The notes under the pieces were generated by a model. The model was not told the DNA's origin. It saw only the letters and a program-made list of their open reading frames with translations, and did not search any database. The position numbers and the translations under genes were made by a program. 64,000 nucleotides of DNA from Sphingomonadales bacterium. GTDB taxonomy: Bacteria; Pseudomonadota; Alphaproteobacteria; Sphingomonadales; Sphingomonadaceae. Every line of letters starts with the position of its first letter. The first letter of the stretch is position 1. The stretch is taken from assembly GCA_016707885.1 (NCBI GenBank), contig JADJGU010000001.1, positions 871,501 to 935,500 on the forward strand, written 5' to 3'. This document shows, piece after piece, positions 51,913 to 60,745 of this stretch.

Positions 51913-52824
51913 TCAATCCATCTTCGGTGGCCATTCCCCTGCCGCCGTAAGCTTGTCGATAGTCCGCGTTTCAAAATCGCCGGCATCGTGCCGTTCGGGC
52001 AGACAGGTGGCGGGATCACCCATCACGCGGTTGACCATCCGCCCGCGCTGTGCCGCCGGGCGCGCGGCAATCTGTTTGGTCCAGCGCTGGACATTTTTGT
52101 AGCTGGCGACATCCAGGAACTCGCCCGCTTCATAGACCAGCCCCATGGCAAGCGCGCCGTACCAGGGCCAGATCGCGATATCGGCGATCGTATATTCGTC
52201 GCCCGCCATATATTCGCGCTCCGCCAAATTACGATCGAGCACATCCATCTGCCGCTTCACCTCCATCGCGAAACGATCGATGCAATATTCGATCTTGAAC
52301 GGTGCATAGGCATAGAAATGGCCGAAGCCGCCGCCGAGATAAGGCGCGCTGCCCATCTGCCAGAACAGCCAGCTTAAGGCCTCGGTGCGCTTGGCTGGGT
52401 CGGTCGGCAGGAAGGCACCGAATTTTTCGGCAAGATAGAGCAGGATCGCACCCGATTCGAAAATACGCTGCGGCGTCGGGCCTGACCGGTCGACCAATGC
52501 CGGAATTTTGGAATTGGGGTTGGCATCGACAAAGCCCGACCCGAACTGGTCGCCATTTCCGATATTGATCAGCCAGGCATCATATTCTGCGCCCGAATGG
52601 CCCAGCGCGAGCAGTTCTTCGAGCAGCACCGTAACCTTCACCCCGTTGGGCGTGCCTAGCGAATAAAGCTGCAACGGGTGCTTTCCGACCGGCAGTTCCT
52701 TGTCATGCGTTGCCCCGGCGATGGGCCGGTTGATATTGGCAAAGCGCCCGCCGCTTTCGGTGTTCCATTCCCACACTTTGGCGGGGGTGTATTCGGACAG
52801 GGTCTGGTTCTGCGTTTCAGGCAT
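51913..52824 (-). CDS. yghU: glutathione S-transferase-like disulfide-bond oxidoreductase YghU
   Basis: A 303-residue Nu-class GST. The thioredoxin-like part includes HPLQLYSLGTPNGVKVTVLLEELLALG (with the TPNG active-site turn) and NPNSKIPALVD...FESGAILLYLAEKFG. The helical domain has the family-specific WLFWQMGSAPYLGGGFGHFYAYAP and EYTIADIAIWPWYG. E. coli YghU reduces disulfides and peroxides with glutathione. ATG at 52824 is chosen from the family start; the longer frame from 52914 adds 30 unrelated residues. Confidence 0.9.
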   Translation of the reverse strand: MPETQNQTLSEYTPAKVWEWNTESGGRFANINRPIAGATHDKELPVGKHPLQLYSLGTPNGVKVTVLLEELLALGHSGAEYDAWLINIGNGDQFGSGFVDANPNSKIPALVDRSGPTPQRIFESGAILLYLAEKFGAFLPTDPAKRTEALSWLFWQMGSAPYLGGGFGHFYAYAPFKIEYCIDRFAMEVKRQMDVLDRNLAEREYMAGDEYTIADIAIWPWYGALAMGLVYEAGEFLDVASYKNVQRWTKQIAARPAAQRGRMVNRVMGDPATCLPERHDAGDFETRTIDKLTAAGEWPPKMD

Positions 52825-52910
52825 GTGGCGTTCCTCGATATGAGTTGTTCTTTGCAACCGGTATAGCGCGTGAAAGGGGTTTGGGTAGCGGAATTGAGGC
52901 GGCCCGCCCC

Positions 52911-53744
52911 TCACGCCGCCGCGATCGTCGTCCTATGCAACAGGCGGTGATGACCATCATAGCCGCCGGTCGCCGCATGCAGGACGGAGCGGTTGTCCCA
53001 CATTAGCAGCATCCCTGGCTGCCATTTGTGGCGATATTGGAACGCCTCTTGCCCCTGATATTGGTAGAGTTCGATCAGCAGCGGCAGCGCCTCTGCATCG
53101 TCCATGCCTTCAAAACCGATGATATAGCCGAAACAGCTGAACAGCCCCAGCCGACCGGTTTCGGGATGCGCGCGGATAAAGGGGTGGAGCTGCGTCGCCT
53201 CGGCATCCTTGGAAGGGCGGATATCCATCGAACGCTTCGCCTTATCCCCCTCTCCATAGGCCCCATCGGGCGCATAGGCCCGCTTCGCCGAATGGATTGC
53301 CATCCGCCCCTCCACCCGCGCACGCAGCGCATCGGGCATCGCATCGAGTGCGGCATGCTGGTTGGCAAACAACGTATCGCCACCGACGGGCGGGATCTTG
53401 ATGCCATAAAGGCAGGTGCCCGCCGGGGGCCGCACCTGAAAACTCCAGTCGCTATGCCAGTTTTCGGCGAACAAGGGCGAGGTCTCATCCGCCAGCCGCT
53501 CAACCGCAATCACATGCTTGCGCCCCGGCACCGGCGCGATGAAGGGATCGTCGCCAAAGCCGCCAAAATGCAGCGTGAAGCGTTCGAGATCGTCGTCAGT
53601 CAAATCCTGATCGGGAAAGGCAAGCACATGATGCTCGAGCCAAGCCGCGCGGATCGCGCCGACCAGATCGCCAGACAAAGGCTGGCGCAGGTCAACACCG
53701 GTAACCGTCGCGCCGCAAGCCTGGCCGGATGGGGTTATGTGCAT
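52911..53744 (-). CDS. TauD/TfdA family 2-oxoglutarate dioxygenase
   Basis: A 277-residue Fe(II)/2-oxoglutarate oxygenase. The metal-binding H-x-D is in NWHSDWSFQVRPP, the distal His is in MLLMWDNRSVLHAATGG, and the 2OG-binding Arg in HHRLLHRTTI. Substrates in this family include taurine and aryloxyacetates; none can be assigned here. Its ATG is 6 nt after the stop of the three-Cys-motif gene, so it may be read through from that insert. Confidence 0.88.
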   Translation of the reverse strand: MHITPSGQACGATVTGVDLRQPLSGDLVGAIRAAWLEHHVLAFPDQDLTDDDLERFTLHFGGFGDDPFIAPVPGRKHVIAVERLADETSPLFAENWHSDWSFQVRPPAGTCLYGIKIPPVGGDTLFANQHAALDAMPDALRARVEGRMAIHSAKRAYAPDGAYGEGDKAKRSMDIRPSKDAEATQLHPFIRAHPETGRLGLFSCFGYIIGFEGMDDAEALPLLIELYQYQGQEAFQYRHKWQPGMLLMWDNRSVLHAATGGYDGHHRLLHRTTIAAA

Positions 53745-53750
53745 ATGTTG

Positions 53751-54509
53751 TTACGGCACAAGCTCGATGGGATATTCATCATAGGTCTGGCCATGCAGTT
53801 CACGGCCAGACGCCTTCTTGTTTCTCCCACCCCATTGTTTGAAGAAGAAGGCCACGTCATCCCGTCGACAAATCGAGTGAATTTCCTCTACCCATCCTTC
53901 TTCCATTGGCCGTGATCTCGGACCGGATTCACCGCCTACAATGGCCCAATGAACGCCAGATAGATCAACATCCCCAATGGCTCCAATCAACGGTTCAAAC
54001 GATATGAATCGGGTCATGCCTTGGATTGAGGTGAGGTGGTTAATCCGCTCTGTAACCTCCGAGCTTTCAACCGATGTGCCGATCCACACATGGTCGAGTT
54101 TCGCCAGATCACCTTGCTCAAACATTGATGCCATTCGTTCCGGTCGTTTGGTTAGGACTTGGAAATGGTGCTGAGGGCATTCTGCCATGACATCCCATAC
54201 TTTTCGGATGAACTTGGATGGAACGTCGGCATGGAACAGATCGGCCATCGAGTTTACGAAAATCCTTTTCCCTTTCCGCCATTCCAACGGCGCAAATAGA
54301 CTGGATTCATCGATATTTACGCGACCGGTCCATACATAACGCCCGCCGCTTTTCCGCGTCGTCCCGCGATACTTTTTATGTCCCATTGCTTGCAGTCGAG
54401 CAGCCATCCGCATAGCATAGCAATTCGTGCATCCCGCCGACGCAAGCGTACACCCCGCCACCGGATTCCAAGTCACATCCGTCCATTCGATTTCAGATGG
54501 GCCTGACAT
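53751..54509 (-). CDS. three-Cys-motif protein, phage Gp37/Gp68 family (DUF5131)
   Basis: A 252-residue protein. IEWTDVTWNPVAGCTLASAGCTNCYAMRMA holds the three cysteines C20, C27 and C30 (CX6CX2C), a spaced variant of a radical-SAM [4Fe-4S] motif. Later family blocks are GRIFVNSMADLF-like KRIFVNSMADLFHADVP, HHFQVLTKRPERM, HVWIGTSVESS, ISFEPLIG and WAIVGGESGPRSRPM, consistent with a TIM-barrel-like fold. The function is unknown; it occurs in phages and bacteria, usually with TcmP. It is 2 nt after tcmP. Confidence 0.88.
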   Translation of the reverse strand: MSGPSEIEWTDVTWNPVAGCTLASAGCTNCYAMRMAARLQAMGHKKYRGTTRKSGGRYVWTGRVNIDESSLFAPLEWRKGKRIFVNSMADLFHADVPSKFIRKVWDVMAECPQHHFQVLTKRPERMASMFEQGDLAKLDHVWIGTSVESSEVTERINHLTSIQGMTRFISFEPLIGAIGDVDLSGVHWAIVGGESGPRSRPMEEGWVEEIHSICRRDDVAFFFKQWGGRNKKASGRELHGQTYDEYPIELVP

Positions 54510-54511
54510 CT

Positions 54512-55387
54512 TTAGGTGGTCCTCAATATATGGTTGGCGATCCGCAGCGCCGTTTCGAATGCAGCAGTGCTAGGATTGGCACAAGCAAACATCAACGAAA
54601 ACTCGTGCAATCGGCCTCGCCCAAGAGGGATGTATCTTTCAGCGACGCCGCCCTGAAAAATGGACGCTAGTCGCTCTTTGAAAAATTCGGAATATTCATT
54701 GGCGCGGGCCATTTTTTCCAATCGGTCGTCAATGACGCCAAACAAATCATTTGAAACATCTGGTTTGCTAATCGCAATTTTGCGCCATGCGTCGGTTCCG
54801 CACATTGCGTCTGTCATGTCCGCGCTGGGCAGAAATTCGCCTTTTTCGCTAACCTGCCTACTTATCGCATGCACTGGCACCAAATACCAAAGGTCTACTT
54901 TTTTGGTGGCGGCCAGCGCCTCGATTGTCTGCCAGTTCACGCTTCGACCGTAAGGATCAAGGAACACGACTGCCCTTGCCATGCGCTTCACAGAAATTTC
55001 TCGGCAAATATCAGTCAATACAACGTTGGCATCGCCTTGGTGAACTGAAATGCGTCGATCTGGAAACTCGTCGGCAAGGCGATTCAGCGAAGCCACATTC
55101 TTAGCTTTGGAATCAACAAACACGTACCGATCAAAGGGCGGCGTTACAGTAAGCGCGCGAATTGGAGAGCCTTCGATCAGAACATCGGTATCGAATAAGG
55201 TCGGATCAGTATCCTCGGCATTGCCCGATTTGGCAGTCGAGGCACCTGACCCTGCAAATCCGTCGACATAGAAAAGTTCGAATTCTCGCTTCTTCATTAC
55301 AGTGACGTAAGCGGCAAGATACTTGGCTAGAACGTCCAGCTTTCGCTTCGTATGCAATCCACCGAATTTCTGAACTTCGCTCGACAT
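54512..55387 (-). CDS. tcmP: three-Cys-motif partner protein TcmP
   Basis: A 291-residue member of the tcmP family, defined by its linkage to the three-Cys-motif protein. An N-terminal FGGLHTKRKLDVLAKYLAAYVTVM is followed by a Rossmann-like region (FELFYVDGFAGSGAS, RYVFVDSKAKNVASLNRLAD, VVFLDPYGRSVNW) that resembles SAM-dependent methyltransferases; DPYG replaces the usual catalytic NPPY/DPPY. AAGGAG lies 6 nt before the ATG, and a promoter is seen at 55406-55434. The pair is AT-richer than its neighbours, suggesting transfer. Confidence 0.88.
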   Translation of the reverse strand: MSSEVQKFGGLHTKRKLDVLAKYLAAYVTVMKKREFELFYVDGFAGSGASTAKSGNAEDTDPTLFDTDVLIEGSPIRALTVTPPFDRYVFVDSKAKNVASLNRLADEFPDRRISVHQGDANVVLTDICREISVKRMARAVVFLDPYGRSVNWQTIEALAATKKVDLWYLVPVHAISRQVSEKGEFLPSADMTDAMCGTDAWRKIAISKPDVSNDLFGVIDDRLEKMARANEYSEFFKERLASIFQGGVAERYIPLGRGRLHEFSLMFACANPSTAAFETALRIANHILRTT

Positions 55388-55405
55388 ACCGCTCTCCTTG
55401 CGAGA

Positions 55406-55434
55406 ACATTAGTCGAACAAAGTGGCTCGAGCAA
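55406..55434 (-). promoter_or_regulatory. promoter upstream of tcmP
   Basis: On the minus strand TTGCTC (55429-55434) and TAATGT (55406-55411) are separated by 17 bp. The predicted start lies about 12 nt before the tcmP ribosome-binding site (55394-55399). The promoter occupies the 53-nt gap after the pepP stop, so the pair has its own transcription signal. Confidence 0.5.
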
Positions 55435-55440
55435 GAGACA

Positions 55441-57261
55441 TTATTGGCGGCTTAGCGGCGCACAAGCACCCTCAAGCCAAGCCTTCGCCTCCCCCTCCAA
55501 CTGCGGCCCGACAATTTCCAGCACGCGGGCGTGATAGTCATCCCACCAGCGCAGTTCGTCGCGGGTCAGCAAGTTGGTATCGACCAGCGTCTTGTCGATC
55601 GGCGCCCAGGTGAGGTTTTCGAAGCCGTAATAGGTGCCTTCTGCACCCTCGATCTGCCGTTCCTCGACCAGCACAAGATTTTCGATACGGATGCCATAGG
55701 CGCCGGTTTTGTAATAGCCGGGCTCGTTCGAAAGGAACATGCCGGGGAGGAGGGCCTCGCCCGTCCCTGCCTGCCCGCCCGCCGATTTGGCGATGCGCTG
55801 CGGGCCTTCATGGACCGAGAGGAACGCGCCGACGCCGTGGCCAGTGCCATGGGCATAATCGACGCCTGCGGCCCACAGATATTGCCGCGCCAGCGCGTCG
55901 AGCTGGCTGCCTGCTGTGCCCTCTGGGAAGACCGCGCGGGCGAGGGCGATATGGCCCTTGAGCACGCGGGTGTAGCGATCCTTCATCTCGGCGGTCGGCT
56001 CTCCCAAACCATCAGGTGTCCCGATCCAGACGGTGCGCGTCACGTCGGTGGTGCCATCGAGATATTGCCCGCCGCTATCGACCAAATAGATGCTGCCCGG
56101 CTCGATCCGCCGGTTCGATTGCTCATCGACCCTGTAATGCGGCAGCGCGGCGTTGGGGCCGGCCGCCGAGATGGTGTCAAAGCTCAGGTCGCGCAGCTTG
56201 CCCGTTGCCTCGCGGAAGCTTTGCAGCTTGGCGGCCGCGCTCAGTTCGGTTTCGCCGCCCTTGGGGGCTGCAATGCTCAGCCAATGGAGAAAGCGGGTAA
56301 GTGCCGCGCCATCGCGCGCCTGTGCGGCGCGGTGCCCCGCCTGTTCGACCGGATTTTTCTGCGCGCGCGGGATGACGGTAGGGTCGCGCAGCTGCACAAT
56401 TTCTGCCCCGCCCGCCGCGAGCTTGTCGAAGATCGCCGCGACCGCACGTTCGGGATCAACCGCAACCTTCTTGCCCTGCATCGCCTGCAGCGCGGGCGAA
56501 AAGGCTGTGCGCGGGTGCAGACGCACGGCGTTGCCCAAATGCTGGCGTACCTCGTCGGTGATCTTGTCAGGCTCGACATAGAAATCGGCGGTGCCATCGC
56601 CATTGATCACGGCAAAGGAGAGCGCCACCGGCGTGCGCGAAACATCCGACCCGCGAATGTTGAACGCCCAAGCCACGCTGTCGAGCGCCGACAGGATAGC
56701 CGCATCCAGCTTGCGCTCGGCCAGCCAGTCGGCAATCGCGGCGCGCTTTTCGGCGCTGCCCTGCCCGGTATATTCGTCGCCGAGCACGATAAGCTTCGCA
56801 TTGGAAGGATCGGGGCGGCCCGCCCAGACCTTGTCGATCGGGTTTTCACCCACCGCGACCAGTTCAGCCCCGACAGATTTCAGTGCCTTAGCCGCCGCAT
56901 CGGCCCAGCCCTTGGTATGCACCCAGGGATCATAGCCGATCCGCGCACCCTGCTTGGCATTGGACTTCAGCCAGTCGGCCACGCTGGTCTGCGGCACCTG
57001 TTGATATTGCCATAGCTTGCCGTCGACCTGCTCGCGCACCTGAATCGTGTAGCGCCCATCGACAAAAATTGCCGCCTCTTCGGACAGCACCGCCGCCGTC
57101 CCCGCCGATCCGCCAAAGCCGGTCAGCCATGCCAGCCGCTTCGCATATTCGCCGACATATTCGCTCATATGCTCGTCGCAGATGGGGATGACGAAACCGT
57201 CGAGCCGGTCGGTCTTCAACTGTTCGCGCAAGGCGGCAAGGCGGGCTTCATAGGTGGACAT
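55441..57261 (-). CDS. Xaa-Pro aminopeptidase (M24 family, long form)
   Basis: A 606-residue three-domain aminopeptidase P-like metalloenzyme. Two creatinase N-like domains precede the pita-bread domain. Metal ligands are visible in YLVDSGGQYLDGTTDVTRTVWIG (two Asp), YAHGTGHGVGAFLSVHEGP (His), FLSNEPGYYKTGAYGIRIENLVLV (Glu) and a second Glu near the end. It removes N-terminal residues before proline and is probably cytoplasmic. It is divergent from a prolyl oligopeptidase across 52 nt, so proline-peptide degradation genes are paired. Confidence 0.92.
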   Translation of the reverse strand: MSTYEARLAALREQLKTDRLDGFVIPICDEHMSEYVGEYAKRLAWLTGFGGSAGTAAVLSEEAAIFVDGRYTIQVREQVDGKLWQYQQVPQTSVADWLKSNAKQGARIGYDPWVHTKGWADAAAKALKSVGAELVAVGENPIDKVWAGRPDPSNAKLIVLGDEYTGQGSAEKRAAIADWLAERKLDAAILSALDSVAWAFNIRGSDVSRTPVALSFAVINGDGTADFYVEPDKITDEVRQHLGNAVRLHPRTAFSPALQAMQGKKVAVDPERAVAAIFDKLAAGGAEIVQLRDPTVIPRAQKNPVEQAGHRAAQARDGAALTRFLHWLSIAAPKGGETELSAAAKLQSFREATGKLRDLSFDTISAAGPNAALPHYRVDEQSNRRIEPGSIYLVDSGGQYLDGTTDVTRTVWIGTPDGLGEPTAEMKDRYTRVLKGHIALARAVFPEGTAGSQLDALARQYLWAAGVDYAHGTGHGVGAFLSVHEGPQRIAKSAGGQAGTGEALLPGMFLSNEPGYYKTGAYGIRIENLVLVEERQIEGAEGTYYGFENLTWAPIDKTLVDTNLLTRDELRWWDDYHARVLEIVGPQLEGEAKAWLEGACAPLSRQ

Positions 57262-57313
57262 GGCTGATTCCTGAATCTAATTGTCTGTCCCATATAGTAA
57301 GGACCTCTCCCAT

Positions 57314-59482
57314 ATGAAACTGCTCCTGAAACTCGGAACCTCGATTGCCCTTTGCATCAGCGCCGCACCGGTGCTGGCCGACGATATGAAGAAAGACAGC
57401 ATGACCGCCAAGACCGACACCCAAGTCCAGCCCCCGATCGCCGAAAAGCGCCCGCACCAATATACCGTGCATGGCGTGACGATTACCGACGACTATCACT
57501 GGCTGCGCGATCAGGGCTATCCGAAGATCGAGAATGAAGAGATTTTGGCGCATCTCGAGAAAGAGAACGCCTATTTCGAAGCGCAGATGAAGCCGCAGGC
57601 GGAACTGGTCGAGACAATCTTTCAGGAGATGAAGGGGCGGATCAAGGAGGACGATTCGTCGGTTCCGCAAAAGGATGGCGATTACATTTACTGGTCGAAA
57701 TTCGATGAAGGCACGCAGTATCGCAAGCATTATCGGAAAGCTGTCAAGGGCGGCGCCGACCAGTTGATCCTCGATGAAAACAGACTGGCCGAGGGCAAGG
57801 ATTATTTCCGGCTGGGTGCAGCCGAGGTGAGTCCGGACGGCAAGCTGCTGGCCTATGCCTATGACGACAATGGCTCCGAACGGTTCGACCTGCACGTCCG
57901 CAACCTCGAAACCGGCGAAGAGCTGGCCGACATCATTCCGGGCACGCTGTCGAGCATCGTCTGGACCAAGGACAGCAAGGGCCTTGTCTATGGCCTCGCC
58001 AACGAAAATTGGCGTACCGACAATGCCTATTACCACCGGCTGGGGGACGATCCGAAGAACGCCAAGCTGCTCTACAAGGAAGCTGATATCGGCTTTGGCG
58101 TCGGCGTCGGGCTGACCGCGCAGGAAGACTGGATCATCATCGCGACGGGCGACAATGTGACCAGCGAAGTGCGGCTGGTGCCAGCCGACAATCCGTTAGC
58201 CGAACCCATCCTCGTCGCCCCGCGCAAGGTGGGCCGCGAATATAGCGTCGATGTCCGTGACGGCACGCTCTACATCCTGACCAACGACGACCATGTGAAT
58301 TTCCGCGTCGCCACCGCCAGCCTGAAGGCGCCGGGCGAATGGACCACGCTGATCGCGGGATCGAACAAGCATTATTTGACCGGCGTTTCGCTGTTCAAGG
58401 ATTTCTTTGTTACCGAGGGCCGGATCGACGGCCTCGACCAAGTCGAGGTGCGCCGCTACGACAGCCCGACCAAGGCCGAGCCGATCAAATTTGCCGAGGC
58501 GAGCTATGTCGCGGGGCTTGGCGACAACCCCGAATATGATGTGCAGAAACTGCGCCTCGATTATGAATCGATGGTCACGCCGGACACCGTGTTCGACTAT
58601 AGCGTTGCAACCAAGGCGTTCGAAACGCTGAAAGTCGCAGAGATTCCGAGCGGATATGATGCCAGTCAGTACCAGACCGAGCGGGTGATGATCACCGCGC
58701 GCGACGGCACTAAGGTGCCGGTGTCGATCCTATCCAAAAAGGGCTTCAAAAAGGATGGCAGCCAGCCGCTCCATCTCTATGCCTATGGTGCCTATGGCTA
58801 TGCGATGCCGCCGGGCTTCTCCGCCAACCGGCTCAGCTATGTCGACCGCGGCTTTGCCTATGCGATCGCGCATATCCGGGGCGGCGATGACCTTGGCTAT
58901 CAATGGTATCTCGATGGCAAGCTGAACAAGCGGACCAATACCTTCAACGACTTTGTCGACGCCGGAAAGGCGCTGATCGAGATGGGTTACACCTCGAAAG
59001 GCAAGCTGACCGCGAGCGGCGGTTCGGCGGGCGGCGAGCTGATGGGTGCAGTGGTCAATCAGGCACCCGAAATCTTCGGCGCAGTCGTCAGCCATGTCGC
59101 TTTTGTCGATGTGCTCAACACCATGCTCGACGAGACATTGCCGCTGACCCCCGGCGAATGGCCTGAGTGGGGTAACCCGATCACCGACAAGGCGGCGTTC
59201 GACTATATCCGCAGCTATTCGCCTTACGATAATGTCGCGGCAAAGGCCTATCCGCCGATGCTTTGGACCGCCGGCCTAAACGACCCGCGCGTCACCTATT
59301 GGGAGCCGGCAAAGATGGTGGCCAAACTGCGCAGCGTTAAGACCGACGACAATGTGCTGCTGCTCAAGACCAATATGGGTGCTGGCCATGGTGGAAAGTC
59401 GGGTCGCTTTGACCGGCTGCGCGAAAATGCCGAGGAAGCGGCGTTCCTGGTGTGGCAATTGGGGTTGGCTGACGCGAAGTGA
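57314..59482 (+). CDS. exported prolyl oligopeptidase (S9A)
   Basis: A 722-residue serine peptidase with a signal peptide (KLLLKLGTSIALCISAAPVLA), so it acts in the periplasm. It has an N-terminal seven-bladed propeller and a C-terminal alpha/beta hydrolase. The nucleophile is in LTASGGSAGGELMGAV, the Asp in LWTAGLNDPRVTYWEPAKMV and the His in NMGAGHGGKSGRFD. ATG at 57314 precedes the signal peptide; an earlier in-frame ATG at 57281 adds 11 residues. The next gene overlaps by 4 nt. Confidence 0.93.
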   Translation: MKLLLKLGTSIALCISAAPVLADDMKKDSMTAKTDTQVQPPIAEKRPHQYTVHGVTITDDYHWLRDQGYPKIENEEILAHLEKENAYFEAQMKPQAELVETIFQEMKGRIKEDDSSVPQKDGDYIYWSKFDEGTQYRKHYRKAVKGGADQLILDENRLAEGKDYFRLGAAEVSPDGKLLAYAYDDNGSERFDLHVRNLETGEELADIIPGTLSSIVWTKDSKGLVYGLANENWRTDNAYYHRLGDDPKNAKLLYKEADIGFGVGVGLTAQEDWIIIATGDNVTSEVRLVPADNPLAEPILVAPRKVGREYSVDVRDGTLYILTNDDHVNFRVATASLKAPGEWTTLIAGSNKHYLTGVSLFKDFFVTEGRIDGLDQVEVRRYDSPTKAEPIKFAEASYVAGLGDNPEYDVQKLRLDYESMVTPDTVFDYSVATKAFETLKVAEIPSGYDASQYQTERVMITARDGTKVPVSILSKKGFKKDGSQPLHLYAYGAYGYAMPPGFSANRLSYVDRGFAYAIAHIRGGDDLGYQWYLDGKLNKRTNTFNDFVDAGKALIEMGYTSKGKLTASGGSAGGELMGAVVNQAPEIFGAVVSHVAFVDVLNTMLDETLPLTPGEWPEWGNPITDKAAFDYIRSYSPYDNVAAKAYPPMLWTAGLNDPRVTYWEPAKMVAKLRSVKTDDNVLLLKTNMGAGHGGKSGRFDRLRENAEEAAFLVWQLGLADAK

Positions 59483-59883
59483 GCCAGCCCTACGCCCGCG
59501 ATTTCACGGCCAGTCCTGAAGACATTGACGAGCTTGGTCATGTCAACAATGCCGTGTGGGTGCGGTGGATACAGGATATGGCGACTTCGCACTGGAACGC
59601 GGTGGCCGCACCAGAGCATATCGCAGCTTATATCTGGGTCGTGACCCGGCACGAGATTGACTATCGCGGCAATGTCGCTTTGGGGGAGAGCGTGACCGGG
59701 CGGACGTGGATCGAAAGCCAGCCCAAAGGCGCGCAATTTGACCGGCGGGTGGATTTCGTCGATGCCTCTGGAAAAGTCATCGTACGGGCGAACACGACCT
59801 GGGCAATGATCGACAAAGCGAGCGGGCGGCTGGCGCGGGTGCGACCCGAAGTTTCCGCGCCGTTCATGCGAGATGAGGCATGA
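59479..59883 (+). CDS. 4HBT-type acyl-CoA thioesterase
   Basis: A 134-residue hot-dog-fold thioesterase. DIDELGHVNNAVWVRWIQDMATSHW carries the Asp/His-Val-Asn-Asn active-site turn typical of 4-hydroxybenzoyl-CoA/FadM-type enzymes, and YRGNVALGESVTGRTWIE follows. The GTG start overlaps the peptidase stop (GTGA) and its end overlaps the next ATG (ATGA), making a tight three-gene run. The acyl substrate is unknown. Confidence 0.85.
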   Translation: MSQPYARDFTASPEDIDELGHVNNAVWVRWIQDMATSHWNAVAAPEHIAAYIWVVTRHEIDYRGNVALGESVTGRTWIESQPKGAQFDRRVDFVDASGKVIVRANTTWAMIDKASGRLARVRPEVSAPFMRDEA

Positions 59884-60185
59884 TCATCGTGTTGGGAAGT
59901 GTGCGCACCGATGCCGGAAACCGCGCCGCCATCGAAGCCGAGAGCATCGCGCATTGTGCCCGATCTCGCGCCGAGCCGGGCTGCATCGCGCATAACTGCC
60001 ATTTCGATACCGAAGACTCCGACCGGCTGGTCTTTGTCGAGAAATGGGCTGATGCAGATGCCCTGCGCGCCCATTTTGCGGTCGCGGAGTCGCACCATTT
60101 TGTTTCCACGCTTAGGGCTTTGTCCAAAGAGCCGCCGGTGATGGAGATTTTCAGCGTCGAACCTTTCAGCGCGAAGATGCTCTAA
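59880..60185 (+). CDS. antibiotic-biosynthesis monooxygenase (ABM)-domain protein
   Basis: A 101-residue ferredoxin-like ABM domain: MIIVLGSVRTDAGNRAAIEAESIAHCARSRAEPGCIAHNCHFD and LVFVEKWADADALRAHFAVAESHHFVSTL. Family members are cofactor-free quinol monooxygenases (YgiN-like) or heme-degrading enzymes; this one is closer to the YgiN type. Its stop overlaps the convergent soxR stop by 3 nt. Confidence 0.82.
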   Translation: MIIVLGSVRTDAGNRAAIEAESIAHCARSRAEPGCIAHNCHFDTEDSDRLVFVEKWADADALRAHFAVAESHHFVSTLRALSKEPPVMEIFSVEPFSAKML

Positions 60186-60631
60186 CCCCCATCAGGCAGC
60201 ACCAGCATCGGGCCTGTTCCGCGCGCAGCGACCTTGTCGCCCGGATTATAAAGCGCGCATTTATCGAGCGACAGGCATCCGCAACCGATACAGCCGTCCA
60301 ACCGGTCGCGGATACGTTCGATTGTCGCTATCCGCTGATCGAGCATTACGCGCATCGCCACGCTGATTTCGCGCCAGTCCGTAGCGGTCGGCGTGCGTCC
60401 ATTTGGTAATTTGGCAAGCTCTGCCGATATTCCTTCGATCGAAAGGCCCAATGTCTGGGCGATGCGGATGAAAGACAGGCGACGAATATCCGAGCGGAAG
60501 AAGCGGCGCTGTCCGCCGGAGCTTCGAAAAGGCTCTATCAACCCCTTTGCCTCGTAAAAACGGATCGCCGACACTGAAAGCCCGGTGCGCCGCGCCAAAT
60601 CGCCTATGCTGATAATGTCGCTCGCGCGCAT
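60182..60631 (-). CDS. soxR: redox-sensitive transcriptional regulator SoxR
   Basis: A 149-residue MerR-family activator. The DNA-binding head is SIGDLARRTGLSVSAIRFYEAKGLIEPFRSSGGQRRFFRSDIRRLSFIRIAQ. The C-terminal [2Fe-2S] cluster ligands are CIGCGCLSLDKC (CX2CXCX5C), which sense redox-cycling compounds. GGAG lies 6 nt before the ATG at 60631; a GTG at 60643 is the alternative. No soxS is present; in non-enterics SoxR regulates small sets of detoxification genes directly, here perhaps the adjacent VOC gene. Confidence 0.94.
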   Translation of the reverse strand: MRASDIISIGDLARRTGLSVSAIRFYEAKGLIEPFRSSGGQRRFFRSDIRRLSFIRIAQTLGLSIEGISAELAKLPNGRTPTATDWREISVAMRVMLDQRIATIERIRDRLDGCIGCGCLSLDKCALYNPGDKVAARGTGPMLVLPDGG

Positions 60632-60659
60632 ATTTTGCTCCACCCGAAAAATATCTTGA

Positions 60660-60677
60660 CCTTAACTTAGGTTGAGG
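60660..60677. promoter_or_regulatory. SoxR operator (sox box)
   Basis: CCTTAACTTAGGTTGAGG is an 18-bp imperfect palindrome close to the SoxR consensus (CCTCAAGTTAACTTGAGG). On the minus strand it lies in a 19-bp spacer between TTGCAA and CAAGAT, the elongated geometry of MerR-type promoters, which would autoregulate soxR. On the plus strand TTGACC starts at 60656 and 19 bp later CAAAAG is a poor -10. It could serve the VOC gene at 60746. Confidence 0.75.
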
Positions 60678-60745
60678 TTGCAAAAGCGCTGCGTCAACCC
60701 CGAATCGGTTGTCGATCGGGTGGAAAGTGAAAGGAACCGACCAAC

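Noticed and set aside
55531..57015. 494-codon plus-strand frame inside the aminopeptidase gene
   Set aside because: Antisense to a protein with intact M24 metal ligands; no domain recognised.
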